A stretch of DNA of 64,000 nucleotides from Narthecium ossifragum. Taxonomy: Eukaryota > Streptophyta > Magnoliopsida > Dioscoreales > Nartheciaceae. Of the stretch, positions 10,428 to 22,649 are shown in pieces; within the stretch, counting starts at the first letter, position 1, and every line of letters begins with the position of its first letter. The translations under genes and the position numbers were made by a program. The stretch lies in contig OY986974.1 of NCBI GenBank assembly GCA_963920575.1, positions 1 to 64,000 on the forward strand. The letters run 5' to 3'. Below the pieces are notes generated by a model. The model was not told the DNA's origin. It worked only from the letters and a program-made list of their open reading frames with translations, and made no database searches.

Positions 10428-13400
10428 TCTTTTTGCTAAATGTCATCCCAGGCAGGCCTCCTCGAAGCCCCTTTCAACCGGATTGGAAACGTCGAATCTC
10501 CGGATCCTCAGCCTGCAAAATAGCAAGGTTTTACCTTTTGCCTTTTTGCCTTTTCCTACACTTTTTGATACTAGACCTTGCTAGTTTTTTTTTCTTGTTT
10601 CTCATTCACCTTTTTGCTGAATATCATCCCAGGCAGGCCTCCTCGAAGCCCCAAGCAACCGAATCGGGCAGGTCGAATCCCCGGATCCTCAGCCTCAAAA
10701 ATAGCAAGCTTTTACCTTTTACGTTTTTTGCCTTTTCCTACACTTTTTGATACTAGGCCTTGGTAATTTTTTTTCGTATTTCTCATTCATTTTTTTGCTG
10801 AATATCTTTCCAGGCAGGCCTCCTCGAAGCCCCTGCCCACCGGATCGGACTGGTCGAATCCTCGGATCCTCAGCATAGAAACTAGCAAGCTTTTAACTTT
10901 TACATTTTTTGCCTTTTCCTTCACATTTTGATACTAGGCCTTGCTAAATTTTTTTCATATTTCTCATTCATATTTTTGCTGAATATCATTCCAGGGAGGC
11001 CTCCTCGAAGCCCCTGGCCACCGGATCGGGAATGTCGAATCCCAGGATCCTCAGCCTCCAAAACAGCAAGCTTTTACCTTTTACCTTTTTTGCCTTTTCC
11101 TTCCCTTTTTCTCAATCATCTTTTTGCTAAATATCATCCCAGGCAGGCCTCCTCGAAGCCCCTGGCCACCGGATCGGACACGTCGAATCCCCAGATGTTC
11201 AGCCTACAAAATAGCAAGCTTTTACCTTTTACCTTTTTTGCCTTTTCCTTCACTCTTTGATACTAGGCCTTGCGAATTTTGTTCCCTTTTTCTCATTCAT
11301 CTTTTTGCTAAATATCATCCCAGGCAAGCCTCCTCGAAGCTCATAGCCACCGGATCGGACACGTCGAATCCCCAGATCCTCAGCCTGCAAAATAGCAAGC
11401 TTTTACCTTTTACGTTTTTTGCCTTTTCCTCCACTTTTTGATACTAGGCCTTGCTAATTTTTTTTCTTATTTCTCATTCACCTTTTTGCTGAATATCGTC
11501 CCAGACAGGTCTCCTCGATGCCCCTGGCCATCGGATCGGGCACGTCGAATCCCCGGATCCTCAGCCTCCAAAATAGCAAGCTTTTACATTTTTACCTTTT
11601 TTGCCTTTTACTTCACTTTTTGATACTAGGCCTTGCTAATTTTTTTCCTTATTTCTCATTAATCTTTTTGCTGAATATTATCCTAGGCAGGCCTCCTCGA
11701 AGCCCCTGCCCAACGGATCGGGCACGTCGAATCCCCGTATCCTCAGCCTCCAAAACAGCAAGCTTTTACCTTTAACCTTTTTTGTCTTTTCCTTCACTCT
11801 TTGATACTAGGCCTTGCGAATTTTTTTCCCTTTTTTTCATTCATCTTTTTGCAAAATATCATCCCAGCCACTCCTCCTCGAAGCCCCTGGCCACCGGATC
11901 GGGCACGTCGAATCCCCGGATCCTCAGCCTACAAAATAGCAAGCTTTTACCTTCTACCTTTTTGCCTTTTCCTTCACTTTTTGATACTAGGCCTTGCTAA
12001 TTTTTTTTCTTATTTCTCATTCATTTTTTTGCTGAATACCATCCCAGCCAGGCCTCCTCGAAGACTCTGGCCACCGGATAGAGCACGTCGAATCCCTGTA
12101 TCCCCAGCCTCCAAAAATAGCAAGCTTTTACCTTTTACCTTTTTTGCCTTTTCCTTCGCTTTTTGATACTAGGCCTTGCTAATTTTTTTTCTTATTTCTC
12201 ATTCATCTTTTTGCTGAATATCATCCCAGGTAGGCCTCCTCGAAGCCCCTGGCCAACGGATCGAGCATGTCGAATCCCCGGATCCTCAACCTCAAAAATA
12301 GCAAGCTTTTACCTTTTACCTTTTTTGCCTTTTCCTTCACTTTTTGATACTAGGCCATGCTAATTTTTTTTCTTATTTCTCATTCATCTTTTTACTGAAT
12401 ATCATCCCAGGCAAGCCTCCTCGAAGCCCCTGGCCACTGGATTGGGCACGTCGAATCCCCAAATCCTCAGCCTCCAAAATTGCAAGCTTTTACCTTTTAC
12501 CTTTTTTGCCTTTTCCTTTACTTTTTGATACTAGGATTTCCTAATTTTTTTTCTTATTTCTCATTCATCTTTTTGGTAAATGTCATCCCTGGCAGGCCTC
12601 CTTGAAGCCCCTGGCCACTGAATTGGACACGTCGAATCCTCGGATCCTCAGCCTGCAAAATAGCAAGCTTTTACCTTTTGCCCTTTTGCTTTTTCCCTCA
12701 CTTTTTGATACAAGGCCTTCCTAAATTTTTTTTTTATTTCTCATTTATCTTTTTGCAGAATATCATCCCCGGCAGGCCTACTCGAATCCGCTGGCCACCG
12801 GATCGAGCACGTCGAATCCCCGGATCCTCAGCCTACAAAATAGCAAGCTTTTACCTTCTACCTTTTTGCCTTTTCCTTCACTTTTTGAAACTAGGCCTTG
12901 CTAATTTTTTTTCTTATTTCTCATTCATTTTTTTGCTGAATACCATCCCAGCCAGGCTTCCTCGAAGACCCTGGCCACCGGATAGAGCACGTCGAATCCC
13001 TGGATCCTCAGCCTCCAAAAATAGCAAGCTTTTACCTTTTACCTTTTTTGCCTTTTCCTTCGCTTTTTGATACTAGGCCTTGCTAATCTTTTTCTTATTT
13101 CTCATTCATCTTTTTGCTGAATATCATCCCAGGTAGGCCTCCTTGAAGCCTCTGGCCACCGGATCGGGCACGTCGAATCCTCGAAACCTCTGCCTGCAAA
13201 ATAGCAAGCTTTTACCTTTTACCTTTTTTGCCTTTTCCTTCACTTTTTGATACTAGGCCTTGCGAATTTTTTTACCTTTTTCTCATTCATCTTTTTGCTA
13301 AATATCATCCCAGGAAGGCCTCCTCGAAGCCCCTGGCCACCGGATCGGACACGTTGAATCCCCGGATCCCCAGCCTGCAAAATAGCAAGCTTTTACCTTT

Positions 13401-16400
13401 TACATTTTTTCCTTTTCCTTCACTTTTTTATACTAAGCCTTGCTAATTTTTTTTGTTATTTCTCATTCATTTTTTGCTGAAAATCATCCCAGGTTGGTCT
13501 CCTCGAAGACACTGGCCACCGGATCGAGCACGTCGAATCCCCGGATCCTCAGCCTCGAAAATAGCAAGCTTTTACCTTTTACCTTTTTTGCCTTTTCCTT
13601 CACTTTTTGATACTAGAACTTGCTAATTTATTTTCTTTTTTCTCATTCATCTATTTGCTGAATATAATCCCAGGCAGGCATCCTCGAAGCCCCTGGTCAC
13701 CGGATCGGGGTGGTCGAATCCTCGGATCCTCAGCCTAGAAAGTAGCAAGCTTTTACCTTTTACTTTTTTTTGCATTTTCCTTCACTTTTTGATACTAGGC
13801 CTTGCTAATTTCTGTTCTTATTTCTCATTCAACTTTTTGCTGAATATCATCCCAGGCAGGCCTGCTCGAAGCCCCTGGCCAACGGATCGGGCATGTCCAA
13901 TCCCCGAATCCTCAACCTCCAAAATAGCAAGCTTTTACCTTTTACCTTTTTTGCCTTTTCCTTCACTTTTTGGTACTAGACCATGCTATTTTTTTTTCAT
14001 ATTTCTAATTCATCCTGTTACAGAATATCATCCCAGGCAGGCCTCCTCGAAGCCCCTGGCCACCGGATTGGGCACGTCGAATCCCCAGATCCTCAGCCTC
14101 CAAAATTGCAAGCTTTTACCTTTTACCTTTTTTGCCTTTTCCTTCACTTTTTGATACTAGGCTTTCCTAATTTTTTTTCTTATTTCTCATTCATCTTTTT
14201 GGTAAATGTCATCCCAGGCAGGCCTGCTCGAAGCCCCTGGCCACTGAATCGGACACGTCGAATCCTCGGATCCTCAGCATGCAAAATAGCAAGCTTTTAC
14301 CTTTTGCATTTTTGCCTTTTCCTTCACTATTTGATACTAGGCCTTGCTAATTTCTTTTTTTATTTCTCATTTATCTTTTTGCTGAATATCATCCCAGGCA
14401 GGCCTCCTCGAAGCGCCTGGCCACCGGATCGAGCACGTCGAATCCCCGGATCCTCAGCCTCCAAAAGAGCAAGCTTTTACCTTTTACTTTTTTTGCCTTT
14501 TCCTTCACTTTTTGTTACTAAGCCTTGCTAATTTTTTACCTTATTTCTCATTCAACTTTTTGCTGAATATTATCCCAGGCAGGCCTCCTCGAAGCCCCTG
14601 GCCACCGGATCGGGCACGTCGAATCCCCAGATCCTCAGCCTCCAAAATAGCAAGCTTTTACCTTTTACTTTTTTTGCCTTTTCCTTCACTTTTTGATACT
14701 AGTTCTTGCGAATTTTTTTCCCTTTTTCTCATTCATCTTTTAGCTAAATATCATCCCAGACATGCCTCCTCGAAGCCCCGGATCGGGCATGTCGAATCCC
14801 CGGATCCTCAACTTCCAAAATAGCAAGCTTTTACCTTTTCCTTTTTTGCCTTTTCCTTCACTTTTTGATACTTGGCCTTGCTATTTTTTTTTTCTTATTT
14901 CTAATTCATCTTTTTGCTTAATATCATCCCAGGCAGGTCTCCTCGAACCCCCTGGCCACCGGATCGGGCACGTCGAATCCCCGAATCCTCAGCCTCCAAA
15001 ATAGCAAGCTTTTACCTTTTACCTTTTTTGCCTTTTCCTTCACTTTTTGATACTAGGCCTTGCTAATTTTTTTTCTTATTTCTCATTCATCTCTTTGCTA
15101 AATGTCATCCCAGGCAGGCCTCCTCGAAGCCCCTTTCCACCGGATCGGACACGTCGAATCCCCGGCTCCTCAGCCTGCAAAGTAGTAAGCTTTTATCTTT
15201 TGCCTTTTTGCCTTTTCCTTCACTTTTTGATACTAGGCCTTGCTAGTTTTTTTTTCTTATTTCTCATTCAACTTTTTGCTGAATATCATCCCAGACAGTC
15301 CTCCTCGAAGCCCCTGGCCACCGGATCGGACACGTCGAATCCCCGGATCCTCAGCCTGCAAAATAGCAAGCTTTTACCTTTTGCCATTTCCTTCACTTTT
15401 TGATACTAGGCCTTGCTAATTTATTTTATTATTTCTCATTTATCTTTTCCTGAATATCACCCCAGGCAGGCCTCCTCGAAGCACCTTGCCACGGGATCAA
15501 ACACGTCGAATCCTCGGATCCTCAGTCTCCAAAATAGCAAGCTTTTACCTTTTACTTTTTTTGCCTTTTCCTTCACTTTTTGATACTAGGCCTTGCTAAT
15601 TTTTTACCCTTTTTCTCATTCATCTTTTTGCTAAATATCCTCCCTGGCAGGCCACCTCGAAGCCCCTGGCCACCAGATCGGACACGTCGAATCCCCGGAT
15701 CCTCAGTCTGCAAAATAGCATGCTTTTACCTTTTATCCTTTTTTCCTTTTCCTTCACTTTTTGATACTAGGCCTTGCTAATTTTTTTTCTTATTTCTCAT
15801 TCATCTTTTTGCTGAATATCATCCAAGGCAGGCCTCCTCGAAGCCCCTGGCTACCGGATCGAGCACGTCGAATCCCCGGATCCTCAGCCTCCAAAATAGC
15901 AAGCTTTTATCTTTTATCTTTTTTGCATTTTCCTACACTTTTTAATACTAGGCCTTGCTAATTTTTTTTCTTATTTCTCATTACTCTTTTTGTTGAATAT
16001 CATCCCAGGCAAACCTCCTCGAAGCCCCTGACCACCGGATCGGGCACGTCGAATCCCCGGATCCTCAGTCTCCAAAATAGCAAGCTTTTACATTTTTACC
16101 TTTTTTGCCTTTTACTTCACTTTTTGATACTAGGCCATGCTAATTTTTTTTCTTATTTCTCATTAATCTTTTTGCTGAATATCAACCCAGGAAGGCCTCC
16201 TCGAAGCTCCTGGCCAACGGATCGGGCATGTCGAATCCCCGGATCCTCAACCTCCAAAATAGCAAGCTTTTATCTTTTACCTTTTTTGCCTTTTCCTTCA
16301 CTTTTTTATACTAGGCCTTGCTAATTTTTTTTCTTATTTCTCATTCATCTTTTTACTGAATATCATCCCAGGCAGGCCTCCTCGAAGCCCCTGGCCACTG

Positions 16401-17399
16401 GATTGGGCACGTCGAATCCCCAGATCCTCAGCCTCAAAAATAGCAAGCTTTTAACTTTTACCTTTTTTGTCTTTTCCTTCACTCTTTGATACTAGGCCTT
16501 GCGAATTTTATTCCCTTTTTCTCATTCATCTTTTTGATAAATATCATCCCAGGCACGCCTCCTCGTTGCCCTTGGCCACCGGATCGGGCACGTCGAATCC
16601 CCAGATGCTCAGCCTACAAAATAGCAAGTTTTTACCTTTTACCTATTTTCCTTTTCCTTCACTTTTTGATACTAGGCCTTGCTAATTTTTTTTCTTATTT
16701 CTCATTCATTTTTTTGCTGAATATCATCCCAGCCAGGCTTCCTCGAAGACCCTGGCCACCGGATCGAGCACGTCGAATCCCCAGATCCTCAGCCTCCAAA
16801 ATAGCAAGCTTTTTAGCCTTAACCTTTTTTGCCTTTTCCTTCACTTTTTGATACTAGGCCTTGCTAAATTTTTTTCTTATTTCTCATTCATCTTTTTCCT
16901 GAATATCATCCCAGGCAAGCCTCCTCGAAGCCCCTGGCCACCAGATTGGGTACGTCGAATCCCCAGATCCTCAGCCTCCAAAATAGCAAGCTTTTACCTT
17001 TTACCTTTTTTGTCTTTTCCTTCACTCTTTGATACTAGGCCTTGCGAATTTTTTTCCCTTTTTCTCATTCATCTTTTTGCTAAATTTCATTCCAGGGACG
17101 CCTCCTCGAAGCCCCTGGCCACCGGATCGGGCACATCGAATCCCCGGATCCTCAGCCTACAAAATAGCAAGCTTTTACCTTTTACCTTTTAGCCTTTTCC
17201 TTCACTGTTTGATACTAGGCCTTGCTAAATTTTTTTCTTATTTCTCATTCATTTTTTTACTGAATACCATCCCAGCTCGGCCTCCTCGAAAACTCTGGCC
17301 ACCGGATCGAGCACGTCCAATCCCCGGATCCTCACCCTCCAAAAATAGCAAGCTTTTACCTTTTACCTTTTTTGCCTTTTTTTTTACTTTTTGATACAA

Positions 17400-17402
17400 G
17401 GC
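17400..17402 (+). other. internally deleted monomer (about 90 bp lost)
   Basis: GATACAAGGC, at the start of a monomer, runs directly into ATGTCGATTCCCCGG, which normally lies about 90 bp further on. The landmark spacing is about 91 bp instead of 181. GGC is shared by both sides of the break. Confidence 0.8.
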
Positions 17403-18869
17403 ATGTCGATTCCCCGGATCCTCAACCTCCAAAATAGCAAGCTTTGACCTTTTACCTTTTTTTCCTTTTCCTTCACTTTTTGATAATAGGCCATGCTAAT
17501 TTTTTTTCTTATTTCTCATTCATCATTTTACTGAATATTATCCCAGGCAGGCCTCCTCGAAGCCCCTGGCCACCGGATCGGGGACGTCGAATCCCCAGAT
17601 CCTCAACCTACAAAATAGCAAGCTTTTACCTTTTACTTTTTTTGCCTTTTCCTTCACTTTTTGATACTAGTCCTTGCGAATTTTTTTCCCTTTTTCACAT
17701 TCATCTTTTTACTAAATATCATCCCAGGCATGCCTCCTCGAAGCCCCTGGCCACCGGATCGGGCATGTCGAATCCCCGGATCCTCAACCTCTAAAATAGC
17801 AAGCTTTTACCTTTTACATTTTTTGCCTTTTCCTTCACTTTTTGATACTAGGTCTTGCTAATTTTTTTTCTTATTTCTAATTCTTCTTTTTGTTGAATAT
17901 CATCCCAGGCAGGCTTCCTCGAACCCCCTGGCCACCGGATCGGGCACGTCGAATCCCCGGATCCTCAGCCTCCAAAATAGCATGCTTTTATCTTTTACCT
18001 TTTTTGCATTTTCCTTCACTTTTTGATACTAGGCCTTGCTAATTTTTTTTCTTATTTCTCATTCATCTTTTTGCTAAATGTCATCCCAGGCAGGCCTCCT
18101 CGAAGCCCCTTTCCTCCGGATCGGACACGTCGAATCCCCGTATCCTCAGCCAGCAAAATAGCAAGCTCTTTCCTTTTACCTTTTTGCCTTTTCCTTCACT
18201 TTTTGATACTAGGCCTTGCTAATTTTTTTTCTTATTTCTCATTCATTTTTTTGCTGAATACCATCTCAGCGAGGCCTCCTCGAAGACCCTGGCCACCGGA
18301 TCGAGCACGTCGAATCCCCGGATCCTCACCCTCCAAAAATAGCAAGCTTTTACCTTTTACCTTTTTTGCCTTTTGCTTCACTTTTTGATACTAGGCCTTG
18401 CTAATTTTTTTTCTTATTTCTCATTCATCTTTTTGCTGAATATCATCCCTGGCAGGCCTTCTGGAAGCCCCTGGCCAACGGATCGGGGATGTCGAATACC
18501 CGGATCCTCAACCTCCAAAATAGCAAGCTTTTACCTTTTACCTTTTTTGCCTTTTCCTTCACTTTAAGATACTAGGCCATGCTAATTTTTTTTCTTATTT
18601 CTCATTCATCTTTTTACTGAATATCATCCCAGGCAGGCCTTCTCGATGCTCCTGGCCACCGGATTGGGCACGTCGAATCCCCAGATCCCCAGCCTCGAAA
18701 ATAGCAAGCTTTTACCCTTTACCTTTTTTGCCTTTTCCTTCACTTTTTGATACTAGGCTTTCCTAATTTTTTTTTCTTATTTCTCATTCATCTTTTTGGA
18801 AAATGTCATCCCAGGTAGGCCTCCTCGAAGCCCCTGGCCACCGGATCGAGCACGTCGAATCCCCGGATC

Positions 18870-18874
18870 CTCAG
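18870..18874. repeat. target-site duplication, left copy, chromovirus
   Basis: CTCAG precedes the TGTCGCGCCCCGAC terminus. It is the same 5 bp of the monomer that was duplicated by the solo LTR insertion at 6177-6181. Confidence 0.97.
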
Positions 18875-19485
18875 TGTCGCGCCCCGACTCGCGTAGGCCC
18901 AACCGGGCCGGGCGATGCCAACCGGAACCTAACCTACTGTGGAAAATTTTGGCGAGGTTTCCTTCTAATCGTAGTGGTTACCCTATCAAACATAAACATC
19001 CTGTTTTATACAACAAATATAAAGCTCAACACACAAAGCTGGAATATAGTACAAATCCTCAAACAGGGAAAGTTATACAAAATCGCTCCCGTAGGAGACT
19101 ATCTAACCAAAGGTCTACACGGACAGATCACAGCTCCTCAAGCTCCGCCAGACGCCGCCACGTCACCGAACACCTGCCCGATAGGGGCGACCGAAGAAGA
19201 GCTAGTGCCAGCACCTGCAAAACGCAGCCCGGGTAGGAGTGAGCACTTAGCTCAGCAGGGACACTACACTACGACACTCACAAGGGAGGGAACACAACAG
19301 TGTCGCCCCCAAGCAAAGCCTAGGTTTATCACAGGGGTCCCACTAACCATTCTAAGCAAACATTACCACAAACATGGTCACTGTGTGTACAAGCGCGAGT
19401 GTGGAACTAGCCGACAAGGTGTAATTTACCAAATTGCCCTTCCGGCCCACAGCAAGCCACAGGAGGAGAGGGACGGGTCCTCACA
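18875..19485 (-). repeat. 3' LTR of the chromovirus
   Basis: 611 bp, TGTCGCGCC...GTCCTCACA on the + strand, so TGTGAGGAC...GGCGCGACA in the element's sense. It aligns without gaps to 23692-24302. Differences are scattered, with a cluster near its left end (18915-18920). It contains the conserved stem TGAGC...GCTCA at 19240-19254. Open frames crossing it on the + strand are antisense to the element and have no recognised domain. Confidence 0.96.
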
Positions 19486-19498
19486 TCCTATTACCCTT
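19486..19498 (-). other. candidate polypurine tract
   Basis: On the minus strand AAGGGTAATAGGA lies immediately before the 3' LTR start TGTGAGGACC, where plus-strand priming is expected. Chromoviruses usually have a longer run of G here. The two pyrimidines in this copy make it a weakened tract, by mutation or by lineage. Confidence 0.55.
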
Positions 19499-19504
19499 AA
19501 AGGA

Positions 19505-19521
19505 AATCTCGTCCCGAGATT
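19505..19521. other. dyad AATCTCG-TCC-CGAGATT before the polypurine tract
   Basis: Perfect 7 bp arms around a 3 nt loop, just upstream (in element sense) of the polypurine tract. Similar GGGACGA-centred dyads are familiar just before the 3' LTR of Del/Tekay-like elements, which supports the family assignment. The function is unknown. Confidence 0.6.
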
Positions 19522-19559
19522 CGATAAAGGTAGGGCTCGGAACAACAGGAAAAGCTACA

Positions 19560-19739
19560 CTAGTAGACAGGACAAAAGGTACCTCGAGAAAGAAACAAAT
19601 GCGGATACTCCTGCCGCATGCGCGCCTCGCGCTCCCAGGTCATCTCCTCGACTCCTCTGTGCCTCCACAGTACCTTGACCAAGGGAATCGTCTTGCCCCG
19701 CAAGACCTGATCCCGCTAGTCAAGTACGCAAACTGGCTA
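19560..19739 (-). pseudogene. chromodomain at the C terminus of pol
   Basis: Translation in the pol frame gives IPLVKVLWRHRGVEE, then TWERE and YPHLF, the core of the chromovirus integrase chromodomain, which in this class is thought to tether the pre-integration complex to marked heterochromatin. The aromatic W and the WE.E pattern are visible; upstream cage positions are less clear. Two stops (19737-19739 and 19716-19718) separate it from the integrase. The frame ends at TAG 19560-19562, about 75 bp before the LTR, a natural position for the pol terminus. A chromodomain fits an element that landed in satellite heterochromatin, though one insertion proves nothing about targeting. Confidence 0.8.
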
Positions 19740-21110
19740 CTCAACAAACGTCGCGTCTGCCTCAAGCTCGATGTCATCCACTCTGACGACATGAGACGGG
19801 TCTGGGTGATACTTCCTCAGCATCGACACGTGGAAAGTCGGGTGCACAGCTGACATGTGATGAGGAAGATCAAGGCGGTAAGCTACCTCGCCGACCCTCT
19901 CAAGGATCTCGAATGGCCCGACGAACCTCAGAGCCAACTTGCCACCTCTGCCAAACCTGACAGAACCTCTGTACGGCGATGCTCGCAAAAACACTCGGTC
20001 GCCGACTGCAAACTCCAATGGTCGTCGCCTCTAATCTGCATAACTCTTCTGCCGGCTCTGAGCCGTCAGAAGCCTCTGCCTGATCTGCACTAATCTATCT
20101 GACGACTGCCTGACGATGTCTGGACCGGTGAGTGAAGCCTCTCCAACCTCTGTCCAGCACAATGGGGAACGACACGGCCTACCGTACAACGCCTCGAAAG
20201 GTGCTACTCCAAGACTGGACTGGTAGCTGTTGTTGTAGGCAAACTCCACCAAGGGAACGTGCTCCTCCCAGCTGCCTCCTGCATCGAGGACACATGCTCT
20301 CAGCATGTCCTCCAAGATCTGGATCGTCCGCTCTGACTGCCCATCTGTCTACGGATGGAATGCCGTACTGAAAGTCAGGAGTGTGCCAACTGCCTCCTGA
20401 AAGTCGCGCCAGAACCTGCTGGTGAACCTGGGGTCACAATCTGACACGATAGAAACTGGAACCCCGTGTAGTCTGACTACCTCTCGGACGTACAAACCGG
20501 CCAACCGGTCAGACGTGTCTGTCGTCCGCATAGGCAGGAAGTGCGCCGATTTGGTCAATCGATCAACGATGACCCAAATCGCGTCATTCCCCCTAGGGGA
20601 TCTCGGTAGTCCCGTCACAAAGTCCATCGTGATGTGCTCTCACTTCCACTCAGCTAGTGGAAGCGGCTGTAGTAACCCCGGAGTTCGCTGGTGCTCTGCC
20701 TTAACCTTCTGACAGGTAAGGCAGCGCGATACGAACTCCGTCACTGCTCTCTTCATCCCGCGCTACCAGAACTGTCGCCGAAGATCCTGGTACATCTTGG
20801 CGCCGCCGGGATGAACTGCAAAGCGAGAGTGGTGAAACTCTCGCAGGACGTCGTCACGAAGAACTGGGTCTACTGGAACTGCTACTCTGCCTCGGAACCG
20901 TAACCCTCCGTCTAGCGATACTGTCCAGTCTCCGTCTGCGCCCTCCGTGCCCGCTGAGGTGCGTAACTCTTCGAGCTCTGCGTCACTGTGCTGCGCCTCT
21001 AACACTCTAGCCAGTACCGCTGGCATGCTCCGCACTGTGTAGAGGAAGCCGCTGGATCCCTGATCCTCGAACTCTAGCCCCATCTGGCCCGCTGTCTCGA
21101 GTGCCTGCCA
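19740..21110 (-). pseudogene. integrase of the chromovirus pol polyprotein
   Basis: Integrase joins retroelement cDNA to the host genome. In one minus-strand frame the order is: an N-terminal HHCC zinc-binding part (HHSRFAVH at about 20.82-20.85 kb, with a Cys-x2-Cys, CLTCQK, about 20.70 kb); a catalytic core with D in [12 protein letters not shown] (20562-20564), D in SIVSD, and E in GQSE exactly 35 residues after the second D when the intervening stop is counted as a residue, the D-D35E pattern; and a C-terminal part with [18 protein letters not shown] and [12 protein letters not shown], typical of Ty3/gypsy. Premature stops fall at 20763-20765, 20640-20642, 20349-20351 and 20031-20033. SIVSDCD shows C where relatives have R. 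No frameshift is needed across the whole region. Confidence 0.9.
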
Positions 21111-21812
21111 CTACCGTGCTGACAACCCTGCAACTGCTGCTCTGGTGTCTCTCACCTGCCTGCTCAGCGCGTCTGCGACAACATTTGCCTTACCAGGATG
21201 GTAATGCAACTCGAAGTCGTAGTCCTCCAGTAGCTCCATCCAGCGTCGCTGCCTCAGGTTGAGGTCACGTTGGGTGAAAACGTGCCTCAAACTCTTATGG
21301 TTCGAGAAGACTGAGAACTTCTCGCCATAGAGGTAGTGCCGCCAGGTCTTCAGGGCGAAGACCACTGCTGCTAGCTCCAAGTCGTGCGTCGGGTAGTTCC
21401 TCTCATGGTTCTTCAGCTGACGAGAACCATAGGAAACCACGTGCCCCTCCTGTATGAGGACACACCCCAAACCCTCACCACTGGCGTCGCAGTAGACACT
21501 GTAACCAACGCCTCGCTCAGGGACGATCAGTACCGGTGCACTGGTCAACCTGGTCCTCAGCTGCACGAAAGCCTGCTCACAAGCATCATCCCACACGAAC
21601 GGGACGGCCTTCTGTGTCAGTTTGGTCAACGGTCCGGCAACTCTGGAGATGTCCCGCACGAACCGTCTGTAGTAACCCGCCAGGCCTAAGAAGCTACGGA
21701 CCTCGAACACTGTCCTCGGTCTCTGCTACTGTACCACTGCCTCGACCTTGGCCGGGTCAACTGAGATCCCTGCTGCTGACACCACGTGTCCAAGGAATCC
21801 CACCTGTGCAAG
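21111..21812 (-). pseudogene. RT connection and RNase H domain of pol
   Basis: RNase H removes the RNA strand of the RNA:DNA hybrid during reverse transcription. The frame shows [16 protein letters not shown] (RT thumb/connection), [15 protein letters not shown] (first catalytic Asp), [19 protein letters not shown] (catalytic Glu), then [13 protein letters not shown] and [10 protein letters not shown]. In relatives the FS-x-HKSL position is Asp (TDHKSL or SDHKSL). Here it is Asn, a single G-to-A change at a catalytic residue. Stops interrupt the frame at 21726-21728 and 21111-21113. The N-terminal side is separated from the RT palm by the stop at 21813-21815. All pieces remain in one frame. 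Confidence 0.9.
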
Positions 21813-22649
21813 CTAGAACTCGCACTTGGAAGCCTTGGCATAAAGCCGATGCTCCCGAAGTAGCTGCAACACTGTCGCCAAGTGTCGCTCATGCTCCGCC
21901 TCTGAACGGGAATAGATGAGAATGTCGTCGACGAACACCACCACGAACTCGTCTAGGAAGGGCCGAAAAGATCCTCTGCTGGTAAGCTCGTCTCGCTGGG
22001 TCCTCAACTCACTCTGTTCTGCTGGTGCCATCCTGAAAGCTGGGAGAGAGATCGGTGCGGTACCCGGTACCAGGTCGATCTCAAAATCGACCTCTCTGGG
22101 TGGTGGAAGCCCTGGTAACACCTCGAGAAACACGTCGGTGTAGTCGCACACAATCCTGGGAAAACTGCTCTGCTGCACTCCCTCTGACCCAAACAGGGAC
22201 AGGCTGCCCAGCAAGGCTGAAAGCTCGCTGCCACGCCTCCGTACACCACAAGCAAAGGAATCAGCTGAAAACCGATCCCCCAACAACACAAACTGTGTCC
22301 CATCGGGTGTCCAAGCGACTACCCTCCGGCGACCACAGTCGATGATAGCTCGGTATGCTGCCAACCAGTCCATACCGAGTATCACATCGAAGCCTGTCAT
22401 GTCTAGCACCCGCAGGTCTAGACAGACACGGAGGCCTCCAACCTCCAAAGAACAAGATCGGCAAACCCGGTCTACCCTGACTGTGCCGCCGATCGGTGAG
22501 TCTACAGACTGTGCCACCTCTAGCCAACTCGTCTCCAACCCTCTGAGCACGGATGGCCCTGCCGCTGCCTGCTGGTACTGCTGCGGCTGCTGGTACGGCT
22601 GGTAAAGCTGAACGGTGTCCGACTGCTCATGCACCGAAAAAGCAAACAC
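21813..22649 (-). pseudogene. partial protease and internally deleted reverse transcriptase
   Basis: In the open frame counted from its first Met at 22649, residues about 86-96 read [11 protein letters not shown], the C-terminal signature of retroelement aspartic protease, and about 181-196 read [16 protein letters not shown], the usual entry to the RT domain. The catalytic D-S/T-G loop of the protease is not present upstream, so the protease N-terminal half is missing. After [11 protein letters not shown] (about 216-226) the frame jumps to [17 protein letters not shown] (about 231-247). The fingers and most of the palm, including the first catalytic Asp region, are therefore absent: roughly 100-120 residues lost without breaking frame, near 21955-21975. 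The VDD catalytic pair is retained. The frame ends at TAG 21813-21815 after ASKCEF, where relatives continue with Trp. Confidence 0.9.

Larger units (their letters stand above)
8769..18869 (+). repeat. 181-bp satellite array, forward block 2
   Basis: About 56 forward monomers, continuous in phase with block 1 across the solo LTR. The monomers are comparatively diverged from each other (many private substitutions, GACACGTCG versus GGCACGTCG variants, a GGGGTGGTCGAATC variant near 9.99, 10.17 and 13.70 kb). Several monomers are shortened by internal deletions, for example at 10424, 11100 and 17400. Open frames here shift frame at each 181 bp unit and encode only repeat translation. No gene is seen. 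Confidence 0.96.

Noticed and set aside
18803..19678. 291-codon plus-strand open frame over the left LTR
   Set aside because: It starts in satellite sequence and crosses the LTR antisense to the element. It has no recognised domain, and the minus strand holds the real retroelement signals.
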